Positions 53,614 to 62,178 of a stretch of DNA of 64,000 bases are shown here, piece by piece. The stretch comes from Ardenticatenaceae bacterium (GTDB taxonomy: Bacteria; Chloroflexota; Anaerolineae; Promineifilales; Promineifilaceae), in the NCBI GenBank assembly GCA_020634455.1, contig JACKBQ010000001.1, forward strand, positions 3,162,001 through 3,226,000, given 5' to 3'. Made by a program: the position numbers and the translations under genes. Every line of letters begins with the position of its first letter. Positions within the stretch are counted from its first letter, which is position 1. A model generated the notes under the pieces. It was not told where the DNA came from. It saw nothing but the letters and a program-made list of their open reading frames with translations, and did not search any database.

Positions 53614-54105
53614 TCAATTCATTTTGGCCAGCAGCGCCGTGAGCGCCCAATGGGCGGGCAGGTAAAACGGTTCTTCAACCAGGGCTTGCTTAAAACAAAG
53701 TACGGCCGTTTCGTATTGACCTAAATTTTGAAATGCCCGGCCCAAATTCATATACGGAAATTGGCGGGTTTCGTAGCGTGGGGCTTGGGTCGCTTTTCTT
53801 AGCCAGGGGATTGCCTCTTCCCACTTCTCTTGATCAATCAGGTACGCGCCGATGTCGTTGTACGGGTTGCCGTAATCGGGGTCAGTCTCGATCGCCTGCT
53901 GGCAGAGGGCAATTGCCTTTTCGGTATGGCCAATCTGGCTGTAGGTCCAGCCGAGGAAGGTGTATGCTTCGGCCGTGGGGTAGGTGGCGAGGGAGCGTTT
54001 GTATAGCAGGATCGCCTCGCCAAACTCGCCGTCCATCTGCTTGCGGTACGCCTGTTCAAAATAAACCATCGCTTTTTCGCGGGTGATGTTTTCGTCACTG
54101 CTCAT
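53614..54105 (-). CDS. TPR-repeat protein
   Basis: A 163-aa protein made of four tetratricopeptide repeats (AYTFLGWTYSQIGHTEKAIALCQQAIETDP is the clearest, split here for length: AYTFLGWTYSQIG then HTEKAIALCQQAIE). It is soluble and has no catalytic part. It likely acts as a protein-protein adaptor. It starts at 54105 with an ATG and is followed by an intergenic repeat. Confidence 0.85.
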   Translation of the reverse strand: MSSDENITREKAMVYFEQAYRKQMDGEFGEAILLYKRSLATYPTAEAYTFLGWTYSQIGHTEKAIALCQQAIETDPDYGNPYNDIGAYLIDQEKWEEAIPWLRKATQAPRYETRQFPYMNLGRAFQNLGQYETAVLCFKQALVEEPFYLPAHWALTALLAKMN

Positions 54106-54129
54106 GGGGGTAGTTTAGCAAGGGTAGGG

Positions 54130-54236
54130 AAGTGTGCAAGTTGGCGAGTTCGCAAGTGGGCGAGTTTGCGAGTTTGCAAGTGGGCAAGTTATGTTGGGCA
54201 CGTGAATACCTGCTCACGTGAATACCTGCTCACGCT
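54130..54236. repeat. Short direct repeats (GCAAGT-type and CACGTGAATACCTGCT)
   Basis: Degenerate units GCAAGTTGGCGAGTT and GCGAGTTTGCAAGTGG fill 54137-54190. They are followed by two exact copies of CACGTGAATACCTGCT next to the HAD gene stop. A similar GCAAACTTGAACAC cluster lies at 33850-33895. Confidence 0.6.
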
Positions 54237-54976
54237 TCCCAGGAAGCGAGCAGGGGCAGCAGCTCCGCCAGGTTTTGGATTTCGCCGTCGGGTTGGATGC
54301 CGTCCGGTTTGGTGAAGCGCTGGCTGGAGGGGAAGTAGATGGTGCGCATCCCGGCGGCGCGTCCGCCCACCATGTCGCTGGCCGGGTCATCACCGACGTA
54401 AACGGCCGTTTCTGCCCCCACGCCCAACTCAGCTAAAACATGCAAAAACGGGTCCGCATTTGGCTTCCACTTGTTCACGTCTGCTGAAAACACCGTCGCG
54501 TCAAAATGTTGCAGCAGGCCAAACCGAGCCATGTCTGCCTGGTGCATGGTGCCAGGGAACATGGTGTTGGAGACCAGTCCCACCTTGTAACCGGCGGCTT
54601 TTACGGCCGTTACCGCCTCAACTGCCCCCTCAATGACAAACGCCTGCTGCTGAATTGCCGCGCCATACGCTTCGGACGCTGCCAGCAAATCGCCGTTGCT
54701 AAAACTATTCACACCAATTTCAGCCAGCGACTGGCTAATGAGTCCATGAACCTGCAAATTGGCCTCTTTGCGGGTAGCAGCTTGCCACATGTGCGGCAGG
54801 TGGGCAAAACCGGCGTCGCGGAACTGGGCAAATGGGGGTAGGGAACGGCCGTTCCCCGCCAACACCGCATACGCCGCCGCAAACCCCGGCGTCTCCAGCT
54901 CCGGCCAATGTTCGTATTCCCCAGCATAATCAATGAGCGTGCCGCCCAAATCAAAAACAACCGTTTCTACAGCCAA
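54230..54976 (-). CDS. HAD-superfamily hydrolase
   Basis: A 248-aa HAD hydrolase with an all-helical cap (about 20-105). Motif I is VVFDLGGTLID, with Gly where the general-acid Asp normally stands, as in some HAD subfamilies. Motif II is LVSNTMF, the conserved Lys is in KWKPNADPF, and motif IV is VYVGDDPASDMVGG. The substrate is unknown (phosphate ester or haloacid). It starts next to the low-GC region. Confidence 0.9.
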   Translation of the reverse strand: MAVETVVFDLGGTLIDYAGEYEHWPELETPGFAAAYAVLAGNGRSLPPFAQFRDAGFAHLPHMWQAATRKEANLQVHGLISQSLAEIGVNSFSNGDLLAASEAYGAAIQQQAFVIEGAVEAVTAVKAAGYKVGLVSNTMFPGTMHQADMARFGLLQHFDATVFSADVNKWKPNADPFLHVLAELGVGAETAVYVGDDPASDMVGGRAAGMRTIYFPSSQRFTKPDGIQPDGEIQNLAELLPLLASWEA

Positions 54977-55217
54977 AATAGTCTCCTTCTCTTTTTATAC
55001 TAATACATCGTTTCGAGTTCACCATTTTTTTGGATACCGCTTGATACCGTAATTTGTGTCTCGTTTGGTCAAAGGCAAGTAATAAGTGTTTGTACAATCG
55101 TGTTTCTTAGATTTTATATTTTTAGTTTTTAGATTTGTTACTTGCTTAACCCAGTCCATCTCGATTATTCTTTAAACAACTAAATTGCCAGTTGCAGATT
55201 ACCTGGGAGAAAATCTT
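54977..55217 (+). promoter_or_regulatory. AT-rich leader of the EAD-macro-KAP gene
   Basis: A 241-nt A/T-rich gap without ACGGCCGT. It shows a TACAAT box near 55093 and GGGAGAAAATCTT directly before the ATG at 55218, which is a good ribosome-binding site. A direct repeat GATACCG occurs twice near 55035-55052. No other gene is seen. Confidence 0.4.
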
Positions 55218-58200
55218 ATGCAAGTCGCCTCAGAAAGATATTACCGACAACAATTTTATGATATTTTGGTTAATTCCTTCAACGAGGAGGAGTTAAAAAC
55301 ATTTTGCTTTATCCTAAATGTTGGCTGGGATAATCTTTCTGGATTTTCGGTGACCGAAAAAGCAAGAGAATTAATCCTTTATATGGAACGGCAAGGGCGG
55401 CTTCAAGATTTGGCTGAGGCAATCCAGAAGGAAAGACCAAATATTGATCTCCCGTTTCTCACAAACTCAAATGAGATTAATCCCTCTCAAAGCATGCCTC
55501 AGGGTGAGGCGGATGAGATTGGACACCAATCGTATATCTCACCCAATATCCCAGAACCCAGTTTTGAAGAATCAAGGTCGTTCGATGAATCCATACCTTC
55601 GCAAAACACCTTTCAACCTCTATACGATTATCCTAATGTATATTTAACTCAGCATCAAGGTGTTCGTTTGCTAGGCGTGGTCACCGAACAGCCGTGGAAT
55701 CTTCCAGTTGATGCTTTCGTATTGCCCTTAAGCGATGGCACAAGTTTTTTAGGAGGTGGTTTAGGGAATGCACTATTGCACGCCACCCATCTGAGTGAGA
55801 AAGCAACTGACATCAAGGCAGCTTTTGCCGCGTCAGTCTTGTCAGACGGTGAGGGCAGTTTCAAACCAGATCGACCATTCGTAATTCAAGAGCCTGATGG
55901 ACGTGCTTGGCAAATACCTGATACGAACCGGAAAGTGATTGCCGCCACCATTTCAGAAAAAAGCGTGGCAAACTTGGATAATATTTCTATAGTTATACCC
56001 GCTATTATTCAACTAGCTGTGAACAACAATATACGTACATTAGCTATTCCTACAATTGGAGCTGGCGGAGGTAACCTACCAATAGACAAAGTGGTACAAA
56101 CCATTATCCGAGAAATCATTGAAGCGTTACCGGAGGCCACTAAGAATGGTCCGGTTATGGATGAAATAATGATTACCACTATAGATTCAGCAGCGGCTCT
56201 AACGATGCAACAAATGTTTTTGCGACGACCGCGTGCTGCCGCCAATGACAATCCAGTAGGGCGAGACTTGCTGAATGTAGAAACGGCGATATATGCCCTA
56301 GCTGAAATGTGTATGCTTAAAGATTTAGAGCCGCCGCTGGCAATTGGTATATTAGGTGGGTGGGGTAGTGGTAAATCCTTTGTAATGCATCTAATGCAAG
56401 AACGAATTGCTCAGCTCCGCCGTCTCCGCATCACTAATGACTACCCTTACATTGGTCATGTTTACCAAATTACTTTTGATGCCTGGACATATGCCAAATC
56501 CAATTTGTGGGCCAGCCTGATGCAAACAGTTTTCTACGAACTTAATCGCCAGTTAACTCGTGAAAATGAAATCGCTAAGATCTTAGCTGATGTCCAATCC
56601 ATCGATAGAGAAGCAGATCGACAGAAAGTGTTTAAGGTTTTGAAGGAAGATAGCTCCCTCTGGCAATTAACTGCTTATCCAAACTTGCGCGCGCGAAACG
56701 CTCATGAATTAATTCTTTATGCCGCTGAATTAGATAAAGCGTTTAAGGAAACATCGCCAGGTGAATTGCGAAAAGAAGCTGAAAGATGGTTGAATGGGCA
56801 TGAATGGGATGATGGGGTTGCCATGACCGAGATCAAACACGATCATCTATGGGTTGAACTGCGCAAACTAAAAAAAGAAGAGCGAGACCAACTACGTCAG
56901 AAAGAAAAAGAATTAGCCGAAGCGCAACAAAAGTTAGAGAAAGCTAAACTTGAGCTAAATGCTCAAATTACAAAGGAAATTGAACAAGAATCAAAAGACT
57001 TGGCATGGAAGCCCATCCGAAATTTGATCCGGCAACAATTTCGACTTGCTTATAGATATATCGAACAGCAGTTTACCGGCGAAGAAAGCGAAAAATCATT
57101 ATTTCAAACAATTTGGGATACCTCAAAATCTTTAGCATTTATGATATTGAATAATCCGATAGAATTTGCTCTATTTTTACTGTTTGCAGTGCTATTAGTA
57201 TTTTTAGACCAAAGTTTTTTACCTATCAAGTGGCAGTTGCCTAGCTGGCTATTACCGCTCGCGACCATTATTGGCGGGTGTGCTCGTTCATATAATAAAT
57301 GGATCAACCTTATCCAGGCCAGCTTTAACACGTACCAAAAACAGATTGAAGATGAACGCACTCGCTTACAAGATACCTGCCAGGAGCGTTATAATAAGTC
57401 ACTAGCTGCACAAAAAGAAGCGTATACTAACAAGTTGCAAAGTAGTCAAATGCAGCCGGGAGAGTTGGTTGACGCCAATTTGATTCCCGCAATAGAAGAT
57501 CGTGTGACGAAGCTTAGGGCAGAAGCCATATATTTCCGTCACCGAGTTGGTATGACAGCCGGGTTTGTTTCTTTGCTCGATTTTGTGAATTCACGCTTGG
57601 ACGATGCAGTTTACGAGAAAGAACTCGGGTTAATGCATCAGGTACAACGAGATTTACAAGAGTTGAGCGACAGTTTAACTGCCGACACGACTATCGAAAA
57701 TCTATTTCCACGTGGAAGGCCTCGCATTATCCTTTACATTGATGACTTGGATCGCTGTCCGCCACATCGTGTGGTAGAAGTTTTAGAAGCTGTTCAACTT
57801 CTACTGAAAACTGATTTGTTTATTGTGGTTCTCGCGATTGACGCTCGATTTGTTACTCGTGCTTTGGAAGCTTCATATAGTGGCATCTTAACACGGAAAG
57901 GAAGTCCGTCTGGTTTAGATTATATTGAGAAAATCATTCAGATTCCTTACATGGTACAGCCTATTGCCGAAGATGCAGTAGAATCATTTTTGCAAGCGCA
58001 GATGCCAGCTTCGGCTGTTTCCACTATCTCACGGACCGATGAACAACAGGCCGATGTCGAGACCTCGCTGAAGATGAATACAATTGAAAAAGCAACTGCG
58101 GTTAGTAGGGAAACAATCGGCAAGGTAAACGACACAAACGTAGCTAACATTCCTGCATCTGAGTATCCAAATCTAAATGAAGAATCGGTACACCCCGCAC

Positions 58201-58727
58201 CGCTTACTGAACCTGATTTACCGCAAGCTGCTATCGAAATTAGCGATGCTGAATTCCAAAGTTTGAAAACACGCTGTGAACAAATACCCATGACACCCCG
58301 TGCTGTCAAACGCATTACCAATGTCTACAAGCTCATCAAAATCATTTGGTACCGACAGCAGTTTGCCCCAATGGATCGGCAAAAAATTGACCTGATTATG
58401 ACTTTGCTAACCCTGTCTGAGCAGTATCCTAATCAGATGCGCGAACTATTCCAGGAAATAACTGTTGATCTTAAGAAAGCCCCAGATAAGCCTATACTAG
58501 ATCTCTTCCATGCCCAAATGCCTAAAGAGAAAATTAGTACTTACGAAACCCGCCAGTGGGTACAGCTTCTTCTTAATGCAAAAGCATTGATCCCAACTAG
58601 CACCAGCTTGAAGGATATAGATATGCGGACTTTTATGCTAGTTCGCGCCTTCTGTTTCGTTGGAGATATTGGGTATGAAGCCAATGATCCTGCTTTAATT
58701 GATTCGGAGCAAAGTACGAGCGATTAG
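55218..58727 (+). CDS. Effector-associated domain + macro-like domain + KAP-family P-loop NTPase
   Basis: A 1169-aa protein in an AT-rich island. Residues about 8-74 form an effector-associated/death-like domain (FNEEELKTFCFILNVGWDNL, then KARELILYMERQGRLQDL), related to those of the CHAT protease at 1.7-3.4 kb. Residues about 137-333 resemble a macro or macro-like fold (VDAFVLPLSDGTSFLGGGLG, then PTIGAGGGNLP), which would bind ADP-ribose or a similar nucleotide. The rest is a KAP NTPase: Walker A GGWGSGKS near 380, a charged coiled coil (545-600), two membrane helices (648-691), Walker B IILYIDDLDRCPP near 836, and a helical lid. Start: ATG 55218 after GGGAG; TTG 55185 is the alternative. 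A membrane-bound conflict or death switch is likely; the activity is untested. Confidence 0.82.
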   Translation: MQVASERYYRQQFYDILVNSFNEEELKTFCFILNVGWDNLSGFSVTEKARELILYMERQGRLQDLAEAIQKERPNIDLPFLTNSNEINPSQSMPQGEADEIGHQSYISPNIPEPSFEESRSFDESIPSQNTFQPLYDYPNVYLTQHQGVRLLGVVTEQPWNLPVDAFVLPLSDGTSFLGGGLGNALLHATHLSEKATDIKAAFAASVLSDGEGSFKPDRPFVIQEPDGRAWQIPDTNRKVIAATISEKSVANLDNISIVIPAIIQLAVNNNIRTLAIPTIGAGGGNLPIDKVVQTIIREIIEALPEATKNGPVMDEIMITTIDSAAALTMQQMFLRRPRAAANDNPVGRDLLNVETAIYALAEMCMLKDLEPPLAIGILGGWGSGKSFVMHLMQERIAQLRRLRITNDYPYIGHVYQITFDAWTYAKSNLWASLMQTVFYELNRQLTRENEIAKILADVQSIDREADRQKVFKVLKEDSSLWQLTAYPNLRARNAHELILYAAELDKAFKETSPGELRKEAERWLNGHEWDDGVAMTEIKHDHLWVELRKLKKEERDQLRQKEKELAEAQQKLEKAKLELNAQITKEIEQESKDLAWKPIRNLIRQQFRLAYRYIEQQFTGEESEKSLFQTIWDTSKSLAFMILNNPIEFALFLLFAVLLVFLDQSFLPIKWQLPSWLLPLATIIGGCARSYNKWINLIQASFNTYQKQIEDERTRLQDTCQERYNKSLAAQKEAYTNKLQSSQMQPGELVDANLIPAIEDRVTKLRAEAIYFRHRVGMTAGFVSLLDFVNSRLDDAVYEKELGLMHQVQRDLQELSDSLTADTTIENLFPRGRPRIILYIDDLDRCPPHRVVEVLEAVQLLLKTDLFIVVLAIDARFVTRALEASYSGILTRKGSPSGLDYIEKIIQIPYMVQPIAEDAVESFLQAQMPASAVSTISRTDEQQADVETSLKMNTIEKATAVSRETIGKVNDTNVANIPASEYPNLNEESVHPAPLTEPDLPQAAIEISDAEFQSLKTRCEQIPMTPRAVKRITNVYKLIKIIWYRQQFAPMDRQKIDLIMTLLTLSEQYPNQMRELFQEITVDLKKAPDKPILDLFHAQMPKEKISTYETRQWVQLLLNAKALIPTSTSLKDIDMRTFMLVRAFCFVGDIGYEANDPALIDSEQSTSD

Positions 58728-58891
58728 GTAAGTAGAGTAGAGTAGCATTGTTTGAAGAGCTAAGGTTTGGCCACTTTGCCGACTTCCCTTCTTTAAGCAA
58801 ATCCAGATCGCATAATCGTATAATTAAAGGATTGATATTATTTTAGAGATGTGATAATATGCTCAAATATCTGATTAATTTGATTTATTTG

Positions 58892-58905
58892 ATCATTTAG
58901 ATGAT
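58892..58905 (+). promoter_or_regulatory. Possible operator upstream of the FCD regulator
   Basis: ATCATTTAGATGAT (5-bp arms, 4-nt spacer) lies in an A/T-rich stretch about 65 nt before the regulator gene. The position fits an autoregulatory GntR-family site. Elsewhere in 58728-58968 I see only A/T-rich DNA with GAGTAGAGTA repeats. Confidence 0.35.
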
Positions 58906-58968
58906 TAAGCCCACACCCACTTTTTATCCATCCCGCGCTTTTGCCGCACGCTTCCGGTTATTTTCCCC

Positions 58969-59661
58969 ATGCGTCTCAATAAATTAGACTCCAACTTCCT
59001 CCGCTACCTGGTGGACTCGCAGGTAGCGCCCGGTGAGCGATTGCCTACCCTCAACCAGATTGGTCAGGAGTTGGGCGTCAGCGTGGGCAAACTGCGCGAG
59101 CAGTTAGAGATTGCCCGCAGTTTGGGGCTGGTTTCCGTGCGTCCCCGCGTGGGCATTGTGCGCGAACCGTTCGATTTTTCGCAGGCGGTCCTGGCCGGGG
59201 TGCTGTTTGGTTTGGGCACTGGTGAGGCCACTTTTGAGCAGTTTAGCACGCTGCGCCAGGCGATAGAGATTGATTTTTGGGATACGGCCGTTCGCAAACT
59301 AACCTCCACCGACAAGCAAAAATTACAACAATTGGTAGAAAAAGCGTGGGCCAAGCTCAAAGGCAACCCTATCCACGTTCCCAACGAAGAGCACCGCCAA
59401 CTGCACCTCACCATTTTTAGCCGGGTAGACAACCCCTTTGTTACCGGTATGCTGGCCGCCTACTGGGACGCCTACGAAGCCAGCGAATTGACCCGCTTCT
59501 CGCCCTACGATTACTGGTTGGAAGTGTGGGAATACCATGAACGCATTGTGGGCGCAATCGTTACCGATAATTTAGCGGAAGGTTTGGTGTTGCTTTCAGA
59601 CCATTTCGATTTGTTACCAACTCACCCGGAAACGGCCGTAAGCAACAACAACCACAAATGA
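58969..59661 (+). CDS. GntR-family (FadR/FCD) transcriptional regulator
   Basis: A 230-aa regulator. The N-terminal winged helix (about 1-70) has ERLPTLNQIGQELGVSVGKLREQL, and the C-terminal FCD helical domain contains the metal/ligand residues in RQAIEIDFWD, EEHRQLHLTIF and YHERIVGAI. It probably senses a small carboxylate. Together with the CBS gene it precedes korAB on the same strand, so it may control 2-oxoacid oxidation. The window is empty of ACGGCCGT until 59.28 kb, inside this gene. Confidence 0.9.
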   Translation: MRLNKLDSNFLRYLVDSQVAPGERLPTLNQIGQELGVSVGKLREQLEIARSLGLVSVRPRVGIVREPFDFSQAVLAGVLFGLGTGEATFEQFSTLRQAIEIDFWDTAVRKLTSTDKQKLQQLVEKAWAKLKGNPIHVPNEEHRQLHLTIFSRVDNPFVTGMLAAYWDAYEASELTRFSPYDYWLEVWEYHERIVGAIVTDNLAEGLVLLSDHFDLLPTHPETAVSNNNHK

Positions 59662-59722
59662 TTTCGTAACTGTTTTATTAACTGGGGCATCGTAAGGTGG
59701 CTCCCACAGGAGGTTTACCCCC

Positions 59723-60190
59723 ATGAGTTTGAAGGAAGAATTAATGAGTGAGCGTGTGTCTCACCTGGACCTGTCTAAATTTTGCCAAACTGCCAGCGGA
59801 ACGGCCGTACGCGACGCCCTGGCGCAACTGCGAAAAAGTAAAGCCAGCGTCTGCCTCATCACCAAAAATAGCCAACTGGTGGGCATTCTTACCGAGCGCG
59901 ACGTGCTCACCAAAGTGGCCACCAATCCAGCCAACCTCGACGCACTGGTAGACGACATCATGACTGCCAATCCCGTCACCGTCACCCCAGACACCAGCGC
60001 TGCCGATGCCCTCTGGCTGATGGATGAGAAAAAATTCCGCAACCTGCCCGTTGTGGGCCGCGACGGCAAAATTCGGGGCAACATGACCCATCAAGCCGTC
60101 ATCAGCTTTTTGGCCGCCCGCTACCCGGTAGAAGTGCTCAACCGCCCACCCCGCCCAGACCAATTCCCCCGCAAACAGGAAGGCGGGTGA
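59723..60190 (+). CDS. CBS-domain pair protein
   Basis: A 155-aa protein made of two CBS motifs: (VCLITKNSQLVGILTERDVLTKVA) near residues 40-63 and (FRNLPVVGRDGKIRGNMTHQAV) near residues 103-125. Such pairs bind adenine nucleotides and report energy state. It has AGGAGG before the ATG, lies between the regulator and korA, and mirrors the CBS pair fused to KorB downstream. It may tune the oxidoreductase by AMP or ATP binding. Confidence 0.9.
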   Translation: MSLKEELMSERVSHLDLSKFCQTASGTAVRDALAQLRKSKASVCLITKNSQLVGILTERDVLTKVATNPANLDALVDDIMTANPVTVTPDTSAADALWLMDEKKFRNLPVVGRDGKIRGNMTHQAVISFLAARYPVEVLNRPPRPDQFPRKQEGG

Positions 60191-60240
60191 ACGGTAATCG
60201 GTGAACGGTGAACGGATAACCGACCACCGATTACGGAAAA
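60186..60240. repeat. GTAATCGG-family repeat between CBS and korA
   Basis: GGTGAACGGTAATCGGTGAA and the complementary ACCGACCACCGATTACGG. It contains the stop of the CBS gene and ends just before the korA ribosome-binding site. Confidence 0.75.
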
Positions 60241-60253
60241 TCAGGAGATTATT

Positions 60254-62104
60254 ATGAGTGAAGATACCCAATTTACAGAACTAGACTCGATTGTTGTCCG
60301 ATTTGCCGGGGATTCTGGCGATGGGATGCAGCTGACCGGCACGCAGTTTACCAACACTTCGGCCGTTTTTGGCAACGACATCAGCACCATGCCCGACTTC
60401 CCCGCCGAAATTCGCGCCCCAGCCGGTACCCTGGCAGGCGTCAGCGGCTTCCAGGTCAACTTTTCCAACAAAGACATTCTTACCCCTGGCGACTCGCCGC
60501 AGGTGCTGGTGGCCATGAATCCCGCCGCCCTCAAAGCCAGCCTCAAAGAGCTGGAACGTGGCGGCACCATCATCGTGAACACCGACGCCTTTACCCAAAC
60601 CAACCTGCGCAAAGCCGATTACGACTCAAACCCGCTAGAAGATGAATCGCTGAATGGCTACCAGGTCATTCAGGTACCGCTAACAAGCATGAACCGGGAA
60701 GCGCTCAAGGATATCGAATCCCTCTCTACCAAAGAGAAAGATCGCTCCCAAAACTTCTTCGCCCTGGGCATCGTCTTCTGGATGTTTGAACGGCCGATGG
60801 AGACTACGCTGGAATGGGTGCAAAAGAAATTTGCCAAGCGTGCGGACCTCATCGAAGCCAACACCAAGGCGCTGCAAGCGGGCTACTTCTTTGGCGACAC
60901 CACCCGTACCTTCCAGCAGCGGTACCGCATTCGCCCGGCGCAGCTGCCGCCCGGCACCTACCGCAAAGTTACCGGCAATGAGGCCACGGCGATGGGTCTG
61001 GTAACGGCCGCTTACAAAATGGGCAAACCGCTCTTCTACGGCACCTACCCCATCACCCCCGCCAGCGACATTTTGCACGCCCTGGCTCCGCTGCGCCATT
61101 TTGACGTGCGCACCTTCCAGGCCGAAGACGAAATTGCGGCGATGGGCTCGATTATCGGCGCAGCGTTTGGCGGTGCGTTTGCCGTCACCGGCACCAGCGG
61201 CCCCGGCGTTGCCCTCAAAAGCGAAGGCATGGGGCTGGCCATCGCTTTGGAATTGCCGATGGTGATTGTGAACGTGCAGCGCGGCGGCCCCAGCACCGGC
61301 CTGCCTACCAAAACCGAGCAGTCCGACTTGCTCCAGGCGATGTTTGGTCGTAATGGCGAAAGCCCCATCGTGGTGCTGGCCCCGCAAAGCCCCGCCGACT
61401 GCTTCGACATCGCCGTAGAAGCGGCTCGCTGCGCCATGCGTGCCACCACGCCCGTTATGATTTTATCCGATGGCTTTTTGGCCAACAGTTCGGAGCCGTG
61501 GTCGGTGCCTAACCCGGACGACATCGAGCCAATTGTGGTTGAACATCCAGCTCCACGAGAAGATGAAGACGATCCGTTCCTGCCCTACGCCCGCGATGAA
61601 GAAACGTTGGCGCGCCCCTGGGCCATCCCCGGCACGAAGGGTCTGGAACACCGCATCGGTGGTTTGAGCAAAGCGCCACTGACCGGCAATGTGTCTTACG
61701 TGCCAGAGCACCACGAGCAAATGACGCGCGACCGGGCCGAAAAGATCGCCCGTCTGGCCGAGTTTTTGCCGGAGCAGGAGGTGTTTGGCCCCAGCAGCGG
61801 CGATTTGCTGATGATTAGTTGGGGGGGCACGTTTGGCGCGGTCCGGTCTGGCGTTACCCAGGCACAAAAAGACGGCCGTTCCGTCGCCCATGCCCATCTG
61901 CGGTACCTCAACCCGCTGCCGCGCAACCTGCGAGAGATTATGAGCAATTACAAGCAGATCATCGTGCCCGAACTCAACGGCGGTCAACTCGCCTTTTTGC
62001 TGCGCGGCCGTTTTGGTCTGAACATCCAATCGTATCCGAAGATGCACGCACGGCCGTTCAAAATCAGCGACATCACCAGCAAAATTGAGGAGCTGCTTGG
62101 GTAG
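60254..62104 (+). CDS. korA: 2-oxoacid:ferredoxin oxidoreductase, alpha (gamma-alpha fused) subunit
   Basis: A 616-aa subunit with the gamma domain at the N-terminus (VRFAGDSGDGMQLTGTQF) fused to the alpha pyrimidine-binding domain (GTYPITPASDILHALAPL, then AEDEIAAMGSIIGAAFGG), as in 2-oxoglutarate or pyruvate:ferredoxin oxidoreductases of the two-subunit type. It oxidatively decarboxylates a 2-oxoacid to acyl-CoA, reducing ferredoxin. The substrate is probably 2-oxoglutarate, but is not proven. AGGAG precedes the ATG. Operon with korB. Confidence 0.94.
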   Translation: MSEDTQFTELDSIVVRFAGDSGDGMQLTGTQFTNTSAVFGNDISTMPDFPAEIRAPAGTLAGVSGFQVNFSNKDILTPGDSPQVLVAMNPAALKASLKELERGGTIIVNTDAFTQTNLRKADYDSNPLEDESLNGYQVIQVPLTSMNREALKDIESLSTKEKDRSQNFFALGIVFWMFERPMETTLEWVQKKFAKRADLIEANTKALQAGYFFGDTTRTFQQRYRIRPAQLPPGTYRKVTGNEATAMGLVTAAYKMGKPLFYGTYPITPASDILHALAPLRHFDVRTFQAEDEIAAMGSIIGAAFGGAFAVTGTSGPGVALKSEGMGLAIALELPMVIVNVQRGGPSTGLPTKTEQSDLLQAMFGRNGESPIVVLAPQSPADCFDIAVEAARCAMRATTPVMILSDGFLANSSEPWSVPNPDDIEPIVVEHPAPREDEDDPFLPYARDEETLARPWAIPGTKGLEHRIGGLSKAPLTGNVSYVPEHHEQMTRDRAEKIARLAEFLPEQEVFGPSSGDLLMISWGGTFGAVRSGVTQAQKDGRSVAHAHLRYLNPLPRNLREIMSNYKQIIVPELNGGQLAFLLRGRFGLNIQSYPKMHARPFKISDITSKIEELLG

Positions 62105-62160
62105 AGACGTTGCCGTAAAGACGTTGCTGTACAGACGTTGCATTGCAACGCCTCTACGAC
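62105..62160. repeat. GTAGAGACGTTGC-type repeat between korA and korB
   Basis: GTAGAGACGTTGC, AAAGACGTTGC and CAGACGTTGCATTGCAACGC units, ending CCTCTACGACC. It resembles the widespread intergenic repeat GTAGAGACGTTGCATGCAACG seen in several phyla. It fills the space before the korB ribosome-binding site. Confidence 0.65.
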
Positions 62161-62178
62161 CAATATCTGGAGAAAATT

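Noticed and set aside
55218..58727. KAP gene as part of a prophage or integrative element
   Set aside because: No integrase, transposase, att-like direct repeats or tRNA target is seen at its borders; only composition suggests transfer.
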